Assembly (NCBI GenBank): GCA_016218965.1
Contig: JACRCP010000013.1
Coordinates: forward strand, 1 to 33,715
Direction of reading: 5' to 3'
DNA: 33,715 nucleotides
Origin: Deltaproteobacteria bacterium
Lineage (GTDB): Bacteria; Myxococcota; SpSt-1050; JACRCP01
Every line of letters starts with the position of its first letter. Position 1 is the first letter of the stretch. The position numbers and the translations under genes were made by a program. The notes beneath the pieces are model-generated. The model was not told where the DNA came from, did not search any database, and worked only from the letters and a program-made list of their open reading frames with translations. Below are positions 23,010 through 30,896 of the stretch, in pieces.

Positions 23010-23750
23010 TCACCGCCCGGCGGTTTCGCGGTTCCGGTGGAAGACGCAGCGGTTCACGCACCCGCGCGTCATCATGACCGAGAAGCGCCCCGTCTCACGG
23101 CAGAGATCGAGCGGGAAACCGTCCCAGTCCGGAAACGGGAGATCGTCCAGTGACGCGATGAGGGGGCGGACGCCGCCGCTGACCGGGGCGTCCCCCGCCG
23201 TCCGGATGACGCCCGGACAGAGCGGCTCTTTGCCCTCGGCGGCGAGCCGGGCGACTTCGCGGATTGTCTCTTCCCCCTCGCCGACGACCACATAGTCGGG
23301 GGCGCCGGCCGCGGCGAAGCCGGCGGGGTCGAACATGGGAAAACACTCGGGGCCGCCGAAAACGATCATGGCGCGCGGACAGATCGTCCTTAAGGCGCGG
23401 GCCAGCGCGATGGAGAGCGGGCGTTGGGTGATGAGGATCGAGAACCCGACAAGGTCGGGTTCCGCCGCAGCGATCCGTGCGAGGTGCCCGTCGATCAGGG
23501 TTCGGTGGTCGGCGAGGAATGAGTCGGCGTTCTCCGGGCGTTCCATGACCCAGTGCGAGAAGTGCTCCCAAAGGTCGCGCGTCTGGCCGGGGCAGGCACG
23601 GTACAGCGACGCGTTGACGTCATGGATGGAAACCTCGTGGCCGTCGTTTCGGAGCACGGCGGCCAGGTATCCAAGGGCAAGAGACGGACGGCGGGGCTCC
23701 TTTATCGGGGCCTCAACGAGGGCGATCCGCAGTCCTTTTCTTGGTTCCAC
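23010..23750 (-). pseudogene. Truncated B12-binding radical SAM protein
   Basis: 246 aa from GTG 23750 (GGGAG 7 bp upstream). Residues 8-165 form the B12-binding Rossmann-like domain of this family (VSIHDVNASLY, VGFSILITQRPLS, IVFGGPECFPMF, DYVVVGEGEETIREV). At the radical SAM motif the protein reads CVNRCVFH, so the third cysteine is His (C231, C235, H238), and it ends nine residues later, 2 bp from the stop of the convergent SPASM gene. Complete relatives in this window run about 240-280 residues further. Either a decaying gene or a stand-alone B12-domain protein; radical SAM chemistry is excluded as written. Confidence 0.8.
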
Positions 23751-23781
23751 GAGTTCGCTCCCGCCGCGCGCGCGGCCGGGA

Positions 23782-23790
23782 TCAATAGCA
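23782..23790 (-). promoter_or_regulatory. Weak extended -10 candidate for the truncated gene
   Basis: Minus strand TGC-TATTGA (23790-23782), about 30 bp before GTG 23750. Only three hexamer positions match the consensus; included because TGn elements recur in this window. Confidence 0.2.
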
Positions 23791-23870
23791 CCACGGCACG
23801 GCCGGGTTGACAAGGGAATTCTGCGCGGCGCGTGTTGCAATTTTTGCCAAAAAGTATCAGATATGCGGCG

Positions 23871-25280
23871 ATGTTGAAAAACGTCACGCTCTCGATCGCG
23901 GCGGTGATCGCTTCCCTTTTGGCAATCGAAGCGGGGCTGCGCATTTTCTACAGCGAGCTGCCCGACCGCGTCGCGTACGGCGCATTCCTGCCGGACAGGG
24001 AACTCGGCGCCGTCCCCCATCCGGGATACCATGACTTGTCGATTTCGATCAATGAATGGGGCATGCGCGATCGGAGCAGGCCTCGGCTTTCGCCCTCCGG
24101 GGGCCTTCGGGTCATCGTCCTTGGAGATTCATTTGTCTTCGGCGGAGAGAGACAGGACGAAACCATAGTCTCGTTTCTGGAGGCGATCTTGCAGCAATCC
24201 TTCCCCGGGAGGACCGTCGAAGTGCTCAACGGCGGCGTCCCCGGGTACGACACCATTCAGGAAGCCGCGTGGTACCGGCGGTTCGCCCGCCCGCTTGGGC
24301 CCCATGTCGTCGTGCTGGCCCTGTACATCGGCAACGATCTTGAAGACAACCTGGATCACCGGCCGCAGAGCGTGCATCGGGGCCGGTTGGTGTCGCAGGA
24401 CGAACTGAAACGGCTGCGTGCCGCCGACCGGATGGCGGGCGAGGCGTCGTCCTACCTGGCTTACCTGGTCGAGGCCGCAGAGGCGGGGATCAAGGCATGG
24501 AGTCGGAGGCCCGCCGCGCGGGTCAATCCGGCGAGGCGATCGAACATCCACCGCATGCTCGAGGCAACGGCGACGCCGGGGCCGGACGCGGCACGCGGAG
24601 TGTTGTCACTGGCACATCCGTTGCCGGCCGATCCTCTCATCGGTCCCGACGCGGAAACCCTCGATCCGGAGCGCTTGTACTCTCTGTCGCCTGTCCCGGC
24701 AGCGGCGTTCGCGGAGCGGCTTGCGGAGGATGTCCGGGCGTGGGCCGGCGTGGTTCCCATGCCGGCGGAGCACCGGCGTCGGATCGGGATGACCCTGGCG
24801 ATCGAGGGGACGATCGAGGCGGCGCGTGTGCGGGGGTGGGTCGAGCCCGCGGGATTGCGGGAGGACCTGTTGCGCCAGGTCGAGCGGTTCTCCAGCGCGG
24901 AAAACGTGCCCGACATCGGCCCCGCCCTCGAAGCCACCCGGCCCGCCCTCGGGCGGCTGGCAGCCAATGTCGCCGCCGACGGCGCGCGGTTCGCCGTGGT
25001 CCTGATCCCCTCGGAGATCCAGGTCGAGCACGGACTTGCCTCCTCGCTCAAGCGGCGGCGCCCCGATCTCCCTGATCGTTGGGAACCGCACTGGCCGCTT
25101 CGGCGGGCGGTCTCGCTCTGCCGGTCCATGGAGATCCGCGTGCTGGACACCTTTCCCGAAATGGCGGCGTGGGCCCGGCGGCAGCCGCTGTATCTGCGTT
25201 ACGACACACACCTCAACGCGGCCGGGGCGTTTTTGGTGGCGGATCTCATCGCGGGCTCATTCGGGGACCTCTGGGAATAG
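23871..25280 (+). CDS. Membrane-anchored SGNH hydrolase
   Basis: 469 aa from ATG 23871; no clear ribosome site. An N-terminal helix (5-26) is followed by the SGNH fold: GDSFVFG with nucleophile S87, NGGVPGYDT (block II), YIGNDLEDN (block III) and YDTHLNAAGAF near the C-terminus (Asp/His pair). A long insertion of about 180 residues between blocks III and V makes it larger than the 340-355 aa relatives nearby. Such proteins act outside the inner membrane on acetyl or other ester groups of polymers or lipids. It diverges from the truncated radical SAM gene and converges with another SGNH gene. Confidence 0.88.
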   Translation: MLKNVTLSIAAVIASLLAIEAGLRIFYSELPDRVAYGAFLPDRELGAVPHPGYHDLSISINEWGMRDRSRPRLSPSGGLRVIVLGDSFVFGGERQDETIVSFLEAILQQSFPGRTVEVLNGGVPGYDTIQEAAWYRRFARPLGPHVVVLALYIGNDLEDNLDHRPQSVHRGRLVSQDELKRLRAADRMAGEASSYLAYLVEAAEAGIKAWSRRPAARVNPARRSNIHRMLEATATPGPDAARGVLSLAHPLPADPLIGPDAETLDPERLYSLSPVPAAAFAERLAEDVRAWAGVVPMPAEHRRRIGMTLAIEGTIEAARVRGWVEPAGLREDLLRQVERFSSAENVPDIGPALEATRPALGRLAANVAADGARFAVVLIPSEIQVEHGLASSLKRRRPDLPDRWEPHWPLRRAVSLCRSMEIRVLDTFPEMAAWARRQPLYLRYDTHLNAAGAFLVADLIAGSFGDLWE

Positions 25281-25293
25281 GCCGCCCTCTTGA

Positions 25294-25318
25294 CCCCGGC
25301 CCGTCATTCGGGCAGGGG
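25294..25318. terminator. Bidirectional hairpin between two convergent SGNH genes
   Basis: CCCC-G-GCCCG (25294-25303), loop TCATT, CGGGC-A-GGGG (25309-25318): a 9-bp stem with one G-A mismatch. The loop contains the stop codon of the minus-strand gene. There is no T-run, so it may act as an intrinsic stop only weakly or with a helper factor. Confidence 0.5.
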
Positions 25319-26326
25319 AATCCCCAGCTTGTCGAGACGCGTCGAAAGGTACTCGGCGAACAACCTGTGTCCCAACTCGTTCGGGTGTTCATCCGGGAGG
25401 AGCAGAATCGTGGATGGGTCGCGTCCCCGGACTATCGGGTACAGGTTGACGGTCGCGTAGCCGTGGTACGTGAACCAACGTTCGAGGTACTCCTGGACGT
25501 GGCGTTCGGGATCCCACGCCTTGTCGGTCGCGGCGAGGTACGGGATCTGCAGGACCGAGAGCTTCACGCCGTTTCTCTCGAGCCGGGCGCGGAGCGTGCC
25601 GAGCCAGTACATCGCGCACTGGAAGCCGAAGTGATCGGGGTTCACGAGGTTCGGGTGACCTGTCACGACGCCCGGGTAGCCGGTTCGCGCGCGCTTCCAG
25701 GTATCGTGGACGACGCGCATGAACCCGGAGTACTCGATTGCGATCCCCACGGCCCGATCGAACTTCCTCCAGCGGACCGGGCAGATCCGCCAGGCGTTGG
25801 GTGTGAAGCGGTCAATAATCGCATCGTTGGGGAAGTACGCGACGATGACATGGTCGGGAGAGAAGCGTTCGGCCGACAACCTGCAGCGCTCGGTTTCGAG
25901 AAAGGTGTCGTAACCCGGGACCGAGAAGTTGAGGATCTCGTATCTTTGGTATGGCGTGTTTTTCCCCCCGGCCGCGGCGGCGGCCGCTCGCCGGTTGAGT
26001 TCGTCCTCGATCATCATCGGGAACCCCTTTTCCCCGTCCACCCCGAAACCAAACCCCATCGAGTCGCCGAGAAGGACGATCCGATAGGCACCCGGGGTCC
26101 GCGCGGGCGGGTAGTATCTGCCGAAGTATCCTCCTTCGTTGGCAACCGAGGTCTTTGAGAGGTGCCTCAGCGGCTGGCCCGGCGAAATGGGCGCGAGGAA
26201 CGGCGGGCCTTTCGCCCGATACGGGCCAGGAAGGGCGGGGAACACCTTTTCGAGCAGCAGCGCGCCGCCTTCGCAGGCGAGAACGACGAGCGTGACGAGG
26301 ACGGCCCGAAACACGAGACGTTTCAT
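25304..26326 (-). CDS. Membrane-anchored SGNH hydrolase
   Basis: 340 aa from ATG 26326 (GGGGA 7 bp upstream). An N-terminal helix (5-26) with a Cys at 18 is followed by LLGDSMGFGFGV with nucleophile S89, NFSVPGYDT, FPND (block III) and LPDEHPNELGH (block V, D and H). The domain is extracytoplasmic. It lies 58 bp downstream of the B12-binding radical SAM gene on the same strand, so the two probably share a transcript. Same family as the genes at 18435, 23871 and 28356, but clearly diverged. Confidence 0.9.
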   Translation of the reverse strand: MKRLVFRAVLVTLVVLACEGGALLLEKVFPALPGPYRAKGPPFLAPISPGQPLRHLSKTSVANEGGYFGRYYPPARTPGAYRIVLLGDSMGFGFGVDGEKGFPMMIEDELNRRAAAAAAGGKNTPYQRYEILNFSVPGYDTFLETERCRLSAERFSPDHVIVAYFPNDAIIDRFTPNAWRICPVRWRKFDRAVGIAIEYSGFMRVVHDTWKRARTGYPGVVTGHPNLVNPDHFGFQCAMYWLGTLRARLERNGVKLSVLQIPYLAATDKAWDPERHVQEYLERWFTYHGYATVNLYPIVRGRDPSTILLLPDEHPNELGHRLFAEYLSTRLDKLGIPLPE

Positions 26327-26384
26327 CGGAAGTCCCCGTCGCGGTTCCGATCCGCGCGCAAGCGACAGACCGCTGTCACCGACA

Positions 26385-27926
26385 TTATCGGAGGGCCTCC
26401 CGGTATCCCGGTATCCGGTCAGGTTCCACGCCTGTCCTTGCCGAGTGCCGTTCGTAGAAGCGCAGGGCCTCTGTGTGCTCGCCGCGGTTCAAATGGAAGT
26501 CGCCCAGGATCTTGTCGCGGTTCAAAAGCTCGGTGCCGGGATACGTGCATTTCAGGCCGATGGCGGCGGCGTGCTTGAGGACCCGTTCGAAGCGTTCGAT
26601 CCGGGTCGCAAGCGTGTTTGTCCCGTCCCGGGTCTCCCAGAAGTAGTGCATTCCCGGGGCGAAGGTCACGCCGAAGTCGAGGTGGCGGTCGTAGAGCTCG
26701 GTGCCGGGGAAGATGCCGGTGAAGCCGTCCGACGGGTTCACCTCGGTCAGAAACCGGCGGTTGTCCGTCAGGAAATCCAGCGTTGACCGGAAATCGTCCT
26801 CGGTCTCGCCGGGAAAACCCACCATGATGTTGACCTTCTGCAGAATCCCCGCCGCGCTGGTGTCGCGTATCACCCGTGACGCAACCGAAAGGTCCGTTCT
26901 TTTGCCCATGAGTCTTAACACGTTCGCGCTTGCCGATTCGAGACCATAGGTGATGTAGCCGCACCCCGCGTTTTTCAGTTTTGCGAGCAGACCGGGCGCC
27001 ATCTCTTTCCGTATGATTCCCTCGCACCCCCATGGGAGGTGAATTCCCTCGGCGATGAGCATGCCGCCCAATTCGTGCAACACGCTGATGTTCCCGTTGA
27101 AGAGGGAGTCATTGGCCTCGATTTTCCCGGCCCCCCAACGCTCGGTGGCCTCACGGATCTCGCGGAATATGTGAGAGGCGCTCCTCCACCTGAAGCGCTC
27201 CCAGATCCTGTGTTCGATGCAGAAGACGCAGCGGTTGACGCAGCCGCGGCTCCACATCATGGGGATCCGGCGGCGGTCCTGGTAACGGTCGAGCGGCAGG
27301 CCGGTGAAATCGGGCATCGGCAGGAGGTCGAGGTCCCGAATCAGCGGTCGGCGACCGCCTTCTTCAATCCTTTCGTTGCGGCGCCGGAGGACGCCCGGCG
27401 GAACTGGCCCGCGCGCACCGGTCCCGACGTATCCGACGAGGTCCACGATTGCGCGTTCCCCTTCGCCGACCACGACATAATCGACGGCCGGGCACGCCGC
27501 GATCTCGTCAGGGGCGTACTGCGGAAAGCACGAGGCGCCGCCGATGACCACGGTCGCTTCGGGATTGAGCGCCTTCACTCGCGCGGCGAGGTGGAAGGCC
27601 GGGAACTTCTGTGTGGCGAGCGCGGTGATCCCTACCACGACCGGTCCCGGACCGATCGCGTCGATCAAAAAGCCGTCGATGAATGCAGCGAGGCGGGAAA
27701 AAACCGCGCGGGCGCGGCCTTGATCGATTGGCTCGTACCAGATGAAGTGATGGCTCGGGTCCCAGAAGTCCCTCTCGGCCGGATCGAGCCGTTCGTAGAT
27801 CTCGATGTTCAGGTCGAAAAGCCGCACCTCGATCCCCGCGGCCTTGAGCGCCCCCTGGATGTACGGGAGACCCAGAGCCGGCATGTCGGGCCGCCAGGGC
27901 GGCGTCTGGACAAGGACGACTCGCAT
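26385..27926 (-). CDS. B12-binding radical SAM enzyme
   Basis: 513 aa from ATG 27926 with no ribosome site (leaderless arrangement). Residues 1-165 are the B12-binding-like domain (VVLVQTPPW, LFDLNIEIYERL, VIGGASCFPQY, DYVVVGEGERAIVDL). The radical SAM core follows with SRGCVNRCVFC (C229, C233, C236), then GLESASANVLRLMGK and VNIMVGFPGETEDDF. The C-terminal 120 residues are family-specific. No DxHxxG cobalamin-ligand motif is seen, as in many members that bind B12 base-off without it. Such enzymes often methylate or rearrange unactivated carbons of lipids and natural products; the substrate here is unknown. Confidence 0.9.
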   Translation of the reverse strand: MRVVLVQTPPWRPDMPALGLPYIQGALKAAGIEVRLFDLNIEIYERLDPAERDFWDPSHHFIWYEPIDQGRARAVFSRLAAFIDGFLIDAIGPGPVVVGITALATQKFPAFHLAARVKALNPEATVVIGGASCFPQYAPDEIAACPAVDYVVVGEGERAIVDLVGYVGTGARGPVPPGVLRRRNERIEEGGRRPLIRDLDLLPMPDFTGLPLDRYQDRRRIPMMWSRGCVNRCVFCIEHRIWERFRWRSASHIFREIREATERWGAGKIEANDSLFNGNISVLHELGGMLIAEGIHLPWGCEGIIRKEMAPGLLAKLKNAGCGYITYGLESASANVLRLMGKRTDLSVASRVIRDTSAAGILQKVNIMVGFPGETEDDFRSTLDFLTDNRRFLTEVNPSDGFTGIFPGTELYDRHLDFGVTFAPGMHYFWETRDGTNTLATRIERFERVLKHAAAIGLKCTYPGTELLNRDKILGDFHLNRGEHTEALRFYERHSARTGVEPDRIPGYREALR

Positions 27927-27942
27927 GGGCCGGATTGTACCA
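27927..27942 (-). promoter_or_regulatory. Extended -10 promoter placed for a leaderless mRNA
   Basis: Minus strand TGG-TACAAT (27942-27934), five of six matches to TATAAT with a TG extension, then 7 bp (CCGGCCC) to the ATG at 27926. No Shine-Dalgarno is present between. Confidence 0.55.
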
Positions 27943-28142
27943 GATCGCGGCCGGACTGCACGGGCATTCCCGCCGCAGGCTGAGATTCGGAATATGTTCT
28001 GGAAGTCGCCCGCCGGCACGCCCTTTCACCCCGTCTCGCACATGCTCCGCCGGCCACTTCGACGCTTCAAACCTCTGTTCCAGGCGAGTCGGGGTTCCAG
28101 GACGCGCCGCCGGGCGACTCGCGCACCGCATGTTGGCGTATT
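27943..28142. other. Gene-free spacer
   Basis: Upstream of the radical SAM gene and before the small element at 28143. I see no gene, repeat or RNA in it apart from whatever -35 the promoter at 27934-27942 uses. Confidence 0.4.
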
Positions 28143-28338
28143 CTAAGTACAGCGCCCCGCAAGTAGGTGACCAGATCGCGAAGGACCGGGCGTCGAGGGC
28201 AAGGCGCGACGATTCATCCTTCGTAGTACTACGGAGAACGGGCGAAGCTGTAGCAACGCTACCGCGAGGAGGAAAAACGCTGCCATCGGCGTCCGGGACC
28301 AGCGAAATGGGCATTTATTTGCGGGAAGCTGTACTAAG
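28143..28338. mobile_element. MITE-like 196-bp element with terminal inverted repeats
   Basis: Both ends start CTWAGTACAGC and continue with NNCCCGCAA. The 27-bp termini (28143-28169 and 28312-28338, inverted) agree at 21 of 27 positions by my alignment. Inside are a perfect palindrome CGTAGTACTACG (28222-28233) and a hairpin GTAGC-AAC-GCTAC (28250-28262). No protein is encoded and no target duplication is evident. It shares GGGCGTCGAG (28188-28197) and CATCGGC (28284-28290) with the partial element at 1-144. Its right end lies 17 bp past the stop of the 28356-29423 gene. Confidence 0.65.
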
Positions 28339-28355
28339 TGCGAGATCGCAGGTGA

Positions 28356-29423
28356 TCAGCGCGTCGGCTCCCTGCCGTATCTTTGCGCGAGGAAGCCGTA
28401 CAGCGCCTCGGCCATCGCGCGGTTCCCGCGCGCGGTGTAGTGGTCGCGCGAGTCCACGACGATCTCGGGGTAGGGGAGCCCGGCCACGGCCGGTTGGAGG
28501 TCGACGGCCGGGATCTTCGCGGCGGCGGCGCGCGCCAGCACCGCGTCCACGGCCCGCCGCGCGCCGTCGCAAACCCACGGTCCGTGGCGAAGGTCAATCG
28601 GGTCGCCCGGTGCCATGAACTGCGCGCAACGCGAGTAGGTCTCGGTCGCGACGGCGAACATGGCGCCGTGGCGCCGGCAGAGATCGGCCATGCGGTCGAG
28701 GAACTCCAGGTTCGCGGTCTGGTGGGGCATGATCCCGGCCGCGTCGCGGCCGGCCCGCCCGATCCTGGCTGCGTGGATCAGGTAGGTCGCGTATTTGTAA
28801 AGAAACGAGTTCTCGTTGAGCCAGCCGTGGACGGCATCGGGTACAAACGCGAGAGGGACTCCCTCGGGGCCGTCGTAGAGCTTGAAGACCAGCGTATCGT
28901 GTCCGTTTAACGTGCCGGCCTCGTACAGCTCGTTGTCGAGGTCGTTGGGGAAGAAGCTGTAGATGACGAAGTCCGGTTTGAGGGGGAGGACCTTGTGGAC
29001 GAGGTTGAAGTAGACCTGCCGGATGTTGTAGCCCGGGACCCCCGCATTGACGACCTCGAACCGCGCCCCCCGGGAGCGCTCATTGAGCAGCCGCTCCAGG
29101 CTGCCGGGCACGGTACCGCCTTCGTCGGGGACCTCCGATCCGAAAGTGGCGCTGTCACCGGCGATCACGATCCGGTAGACCCCGGGAGCCTTTTCGGGGG
29201 CGACCTCGGCACCGCGAAACCCCAGCGCGTTTATCGGCGGCGTACAGCGCGGGCACGATGCCAACGCGAAGTCGAGGCCCGGCGCCGGGCGCGGCACCAT
29301 CCGGGCGTGCCAGTTTACCCGCGTGCGCCCCGCCGCGTGCCGCCGGACGAGGTATTCGGAAAGCGCCAGCCCGACCGCGAGGCTTGCGAGAAACAGGGCC
29401 GCGTTGGCAAGCGGTTTCTTCAC
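28356..29423 (-). CDS. Membrane-anchored SGNH hydrolase
   Basis: 355 aa from GTG 29423, chosen for the AAGGA ribosome site (29433-29429, 5 bp spacing); an upstream in-frame TTG at 29456 is less likely. An N-terminal helix (5-24), a short CPRC pair (57-60), then IAGDSATFG with nucleophile S91, NAGVPGYNI, FFPND (block III) and DSRDHYTARGN (block V). Between, MPHQTANLEFLDRMADL and ATETYSRCAQF are specific to this copy. The N-x-LGFRG-x-E-V stretch before block I matches a common deltaproteobacterial and planctomycete SGNH group. It lies divergently from the DAG-repeat lipoprotein. Confidence 0.9.
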   Translation of the reverse strand: MKKPLANAALFLASLAVGLALSEYLVRRHAAGRTRVNWHARMVPRPAPGLDFALASCPRCTPPINALGFRGAEVAPEKAPGVYRIVIAGDSATFGSEVPDEGGTVPGSLERLLNERSRGARFEVVNAGVPGYNIRQVYFNLVHKVLPLKPDFVIYSFFPNDLDNELYEAGTLNGHDTLVFKLYDGPEGVPLAFVPDAVHGWLNENSFLYKYATYLIHAARIGRAGRDAAGIMPHQTANLEFLDRMADLCRRHGAMFAVATETYSRCAQFMAPGDPIDLRHGPWVCDGARRAVDAVLARAAAAKIPAVDLQPAVAGLPYPEIVVDSRDHYTARGNRAMAEALYGFLAQRYGREPTR

Positions 29424-29674
29424 GGCGATCCTTTGCGCAATCCCGTCACCAGGCAACCTTCACGCGCGTCAACGCCCGGCACTCCGCCTTGACGAGCACG
29501 GTCTCCGATGTTGGGGAACTCCATGGCGCGACTCCCGCTGCACGGCGGATGTTCTGACCTTTCGCGTCGGCGGAAATGATCAAACTACCCGAGCGGGAAG
29601 GTGTCAAGGGAAAACCGGAAAACCGCGCCTCGAATGTGTCATCAGTTCCGGTTGAACACTTTTGTCGAAAACGG

Positions 29675-29683
29675 TGCTATACT
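29675..29683 (+). promoter_or_regulatory. Extended -10 promoter of the DAG-repeat lipoprotein
   Basis: TGC-TATACT at 29675-29683; a TTGAAC lies about 20 bp upstream (too far for a standard -35). Start would be about 29690. The ribosome site GAGGAGGG (29701-29708) is 7 bp before ATG 29716. The rest of the 29424-29715 gap holds only an 8-bp direct repeat, GGAAAACC twice (29609-29624). Confidence 0.55.
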
Positions 29684-29715
29684 GTCCTTGAATTCCAGAC
29701 GAGGAGGGCCGGCAC

Positions 29716-30840
29716 ATGGCTACGAAGGTCGCGGGCTTCCTGGGCTTCATTGCGGTGCTCGCCGCCGCTGCAATGATCTCATGCAACGGAGGGGGTTCGG
29801 GTGAAGACGCGGGCGCCGCACGCGTCAACGACACGGGCGGGATCCCCGCGGGGTCCGAAGGCGGTCCGTGCTTTGGCAACGGCACATGCAACCAGGACCT
29901 GGCGTGCGCATCGGACCTGTGCGTGCGTCTTCCGGACGCGGGAGCGGACACGGGCGCCGCGGCGGACGCAGTCACGGAACAGGATGCGGATGAGGACGCC
30001 GGTTTCGATGCCGGAACGCCGGACACCGGTTTCGACGCCGGAACGGAGGACGCCGGTTTCGACGCGGGGATGCCGGATATCGGCGTGCCGGATGCCGGTT
30101 TCCCCCAGACCTATCCGAGGCCGGGAAAGGGCTGCAAGGACTTCGGATTCGACCCCCAGAACCCCCGGATCTCGGACTCCCTCAAGTTCAACCCGAAGGG
30201 CATACTGAAAGGCCGCGGCACGTACACGCAGGACGGGTTCAACCCCCCCGACGCGGTCAGTTGCGACGACCCGGAGGACACGTCATATGTCGAATACAAG
30301 ATCCCCTCGGCCGAGTGCGGGCGGGTCGAGTTTGACGCCGTCGGATTGGACAACTCCTTCACGTGCCAGAAAGCTGAGGAAGTATTCGCGATGTATGACG
30401 ACTCGTGGGAGCATCCGGTCAGCCAGTCCGTGCTGGACCGCTATCAATACAACCCCTACAAGGTCACGCTCCTGCTGCATTGCGACGAACCCGGGGGCGC
30501 ATGCGACCCCGCCTGGGGGGGCGGCTGGTTCAACGCCGGCAACGATTCGATTGGCGGCGCCGTCACCTGCCGGGCATTTGCCAGCATGAAACCCTTGACA
30601 CTCGATCCCGGCCAGACGCAGCACTTCGTGGTGCAATGGTTCGGCGACGACGCGGGCACGTGTCTGTACATTGAGGGGACCGGCAACCCGGCCGGAGGGT
30701 ACAACTGCGTGCCGCGTGCTTCGTGCGGCGAGTACGTTTCCTACGTCCAGACCATCACCATCGGCGGGACCCCCATGGGTCCGCCAGCCACCGGCGCGAC
30801 GTTCTCCAACGTCAAGATCTGGTGGTTCCAGCCGCAGTAG
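29716..30840 (+). CDS. Lipoprotein with DAG repeats and lectin-like C-terminal domain
   Basis: 374 aa. The signal peptide ends at MISC, with C23 lipidated. A small Cys cluster (GGPCFGNGTCNQDLACASDLCV) typical of myxobacterial surface proteins comes next. Then an Asp/Ala/Gly-rich stalk that includes four 9-residue repeats (DAGFDAGTP type, DNA 29995-30102), and a C-terminal domain from about residue 135. That domain is rich in beta-type sequence and Cys (VEYKIPSAECGRVEFDAVGL, VVQWFGDDAGTCLYIEG, TFSNVKIWWFQPQ) and might be a ConA-like carbohydrate-binding sandwich; the family is not recognised. The acidic stalk may bind calcium. Probably displayed at the cell surface. Confidence 0.85.
   Translation: MATKVAGFLGFIAVLAAAAMISCNGGGSGEDAGAARVNDTGGIPAGSEGGPCFGNGTCNQDLACASDLCVRLPDAGADTGAAADAVTEQDADEDAGFDAGTPDTGFDAGTEDAGFDAGMPDIGVPDAGFPQTYPRPGKGCKDFGFDPQNPRISDSLKFNPKGILKGRGTYTQDGFNPPDAVSCDDPEDTSYVEYKIPSAECGRVEFDAVGLDNSFTCQKAEEVFAMYDDSWEHPVSQSVLDRYQYNPYKVTLLLHCDEPGGACDPAWGGGWFNAGNDSIGGAVTCRAFASMKPLTLDPGQTQHFVVQWFGDDAGTCLYIEGTGNPAGGYNCVPRASCGEYVSYVQTITIGGTPMGPPATGATFSNVKIWWFQPQ
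29995..30102 (+). repeat. Four 27-bp coding tandem repeats
   Basis: In-frame units encoding DAGFDAGTP, DTGFDAGTE, DAGFDAGMP and DIGVPDAGF. The DNA units keep GACGCCGGTTTCGAYGCCGG-like sequence, so copy number could vary by slippage and change stalk length. Confidence 0.8.
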
Positions 30841-30860
30841 GAGGACGACCCGGCGCCTGC

Positions 30861-30896
30861 TTGTGGAACGGGTATGCGGGTGCTAAATTGCCCGCC
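30861..30896 (+). promoter_or_regulatory. Promoter placed for a leaderless mRNA
   Basis: TTGTGG (30861-30866), 17-bp spacer ending in TGC, TAAATT (30884-30889), then 7 bp (GCCCGCC) to the GTG at 30897. No Shine-Dalgarno between. Confidence 0.5.

Noticed and set aside
23807..23836. TTGACA upstream of the 23871 SGNH gene as a promoter
   Set aside because: The -35 is perfect but no acceptable -10 lies 16-18 bp downstream.
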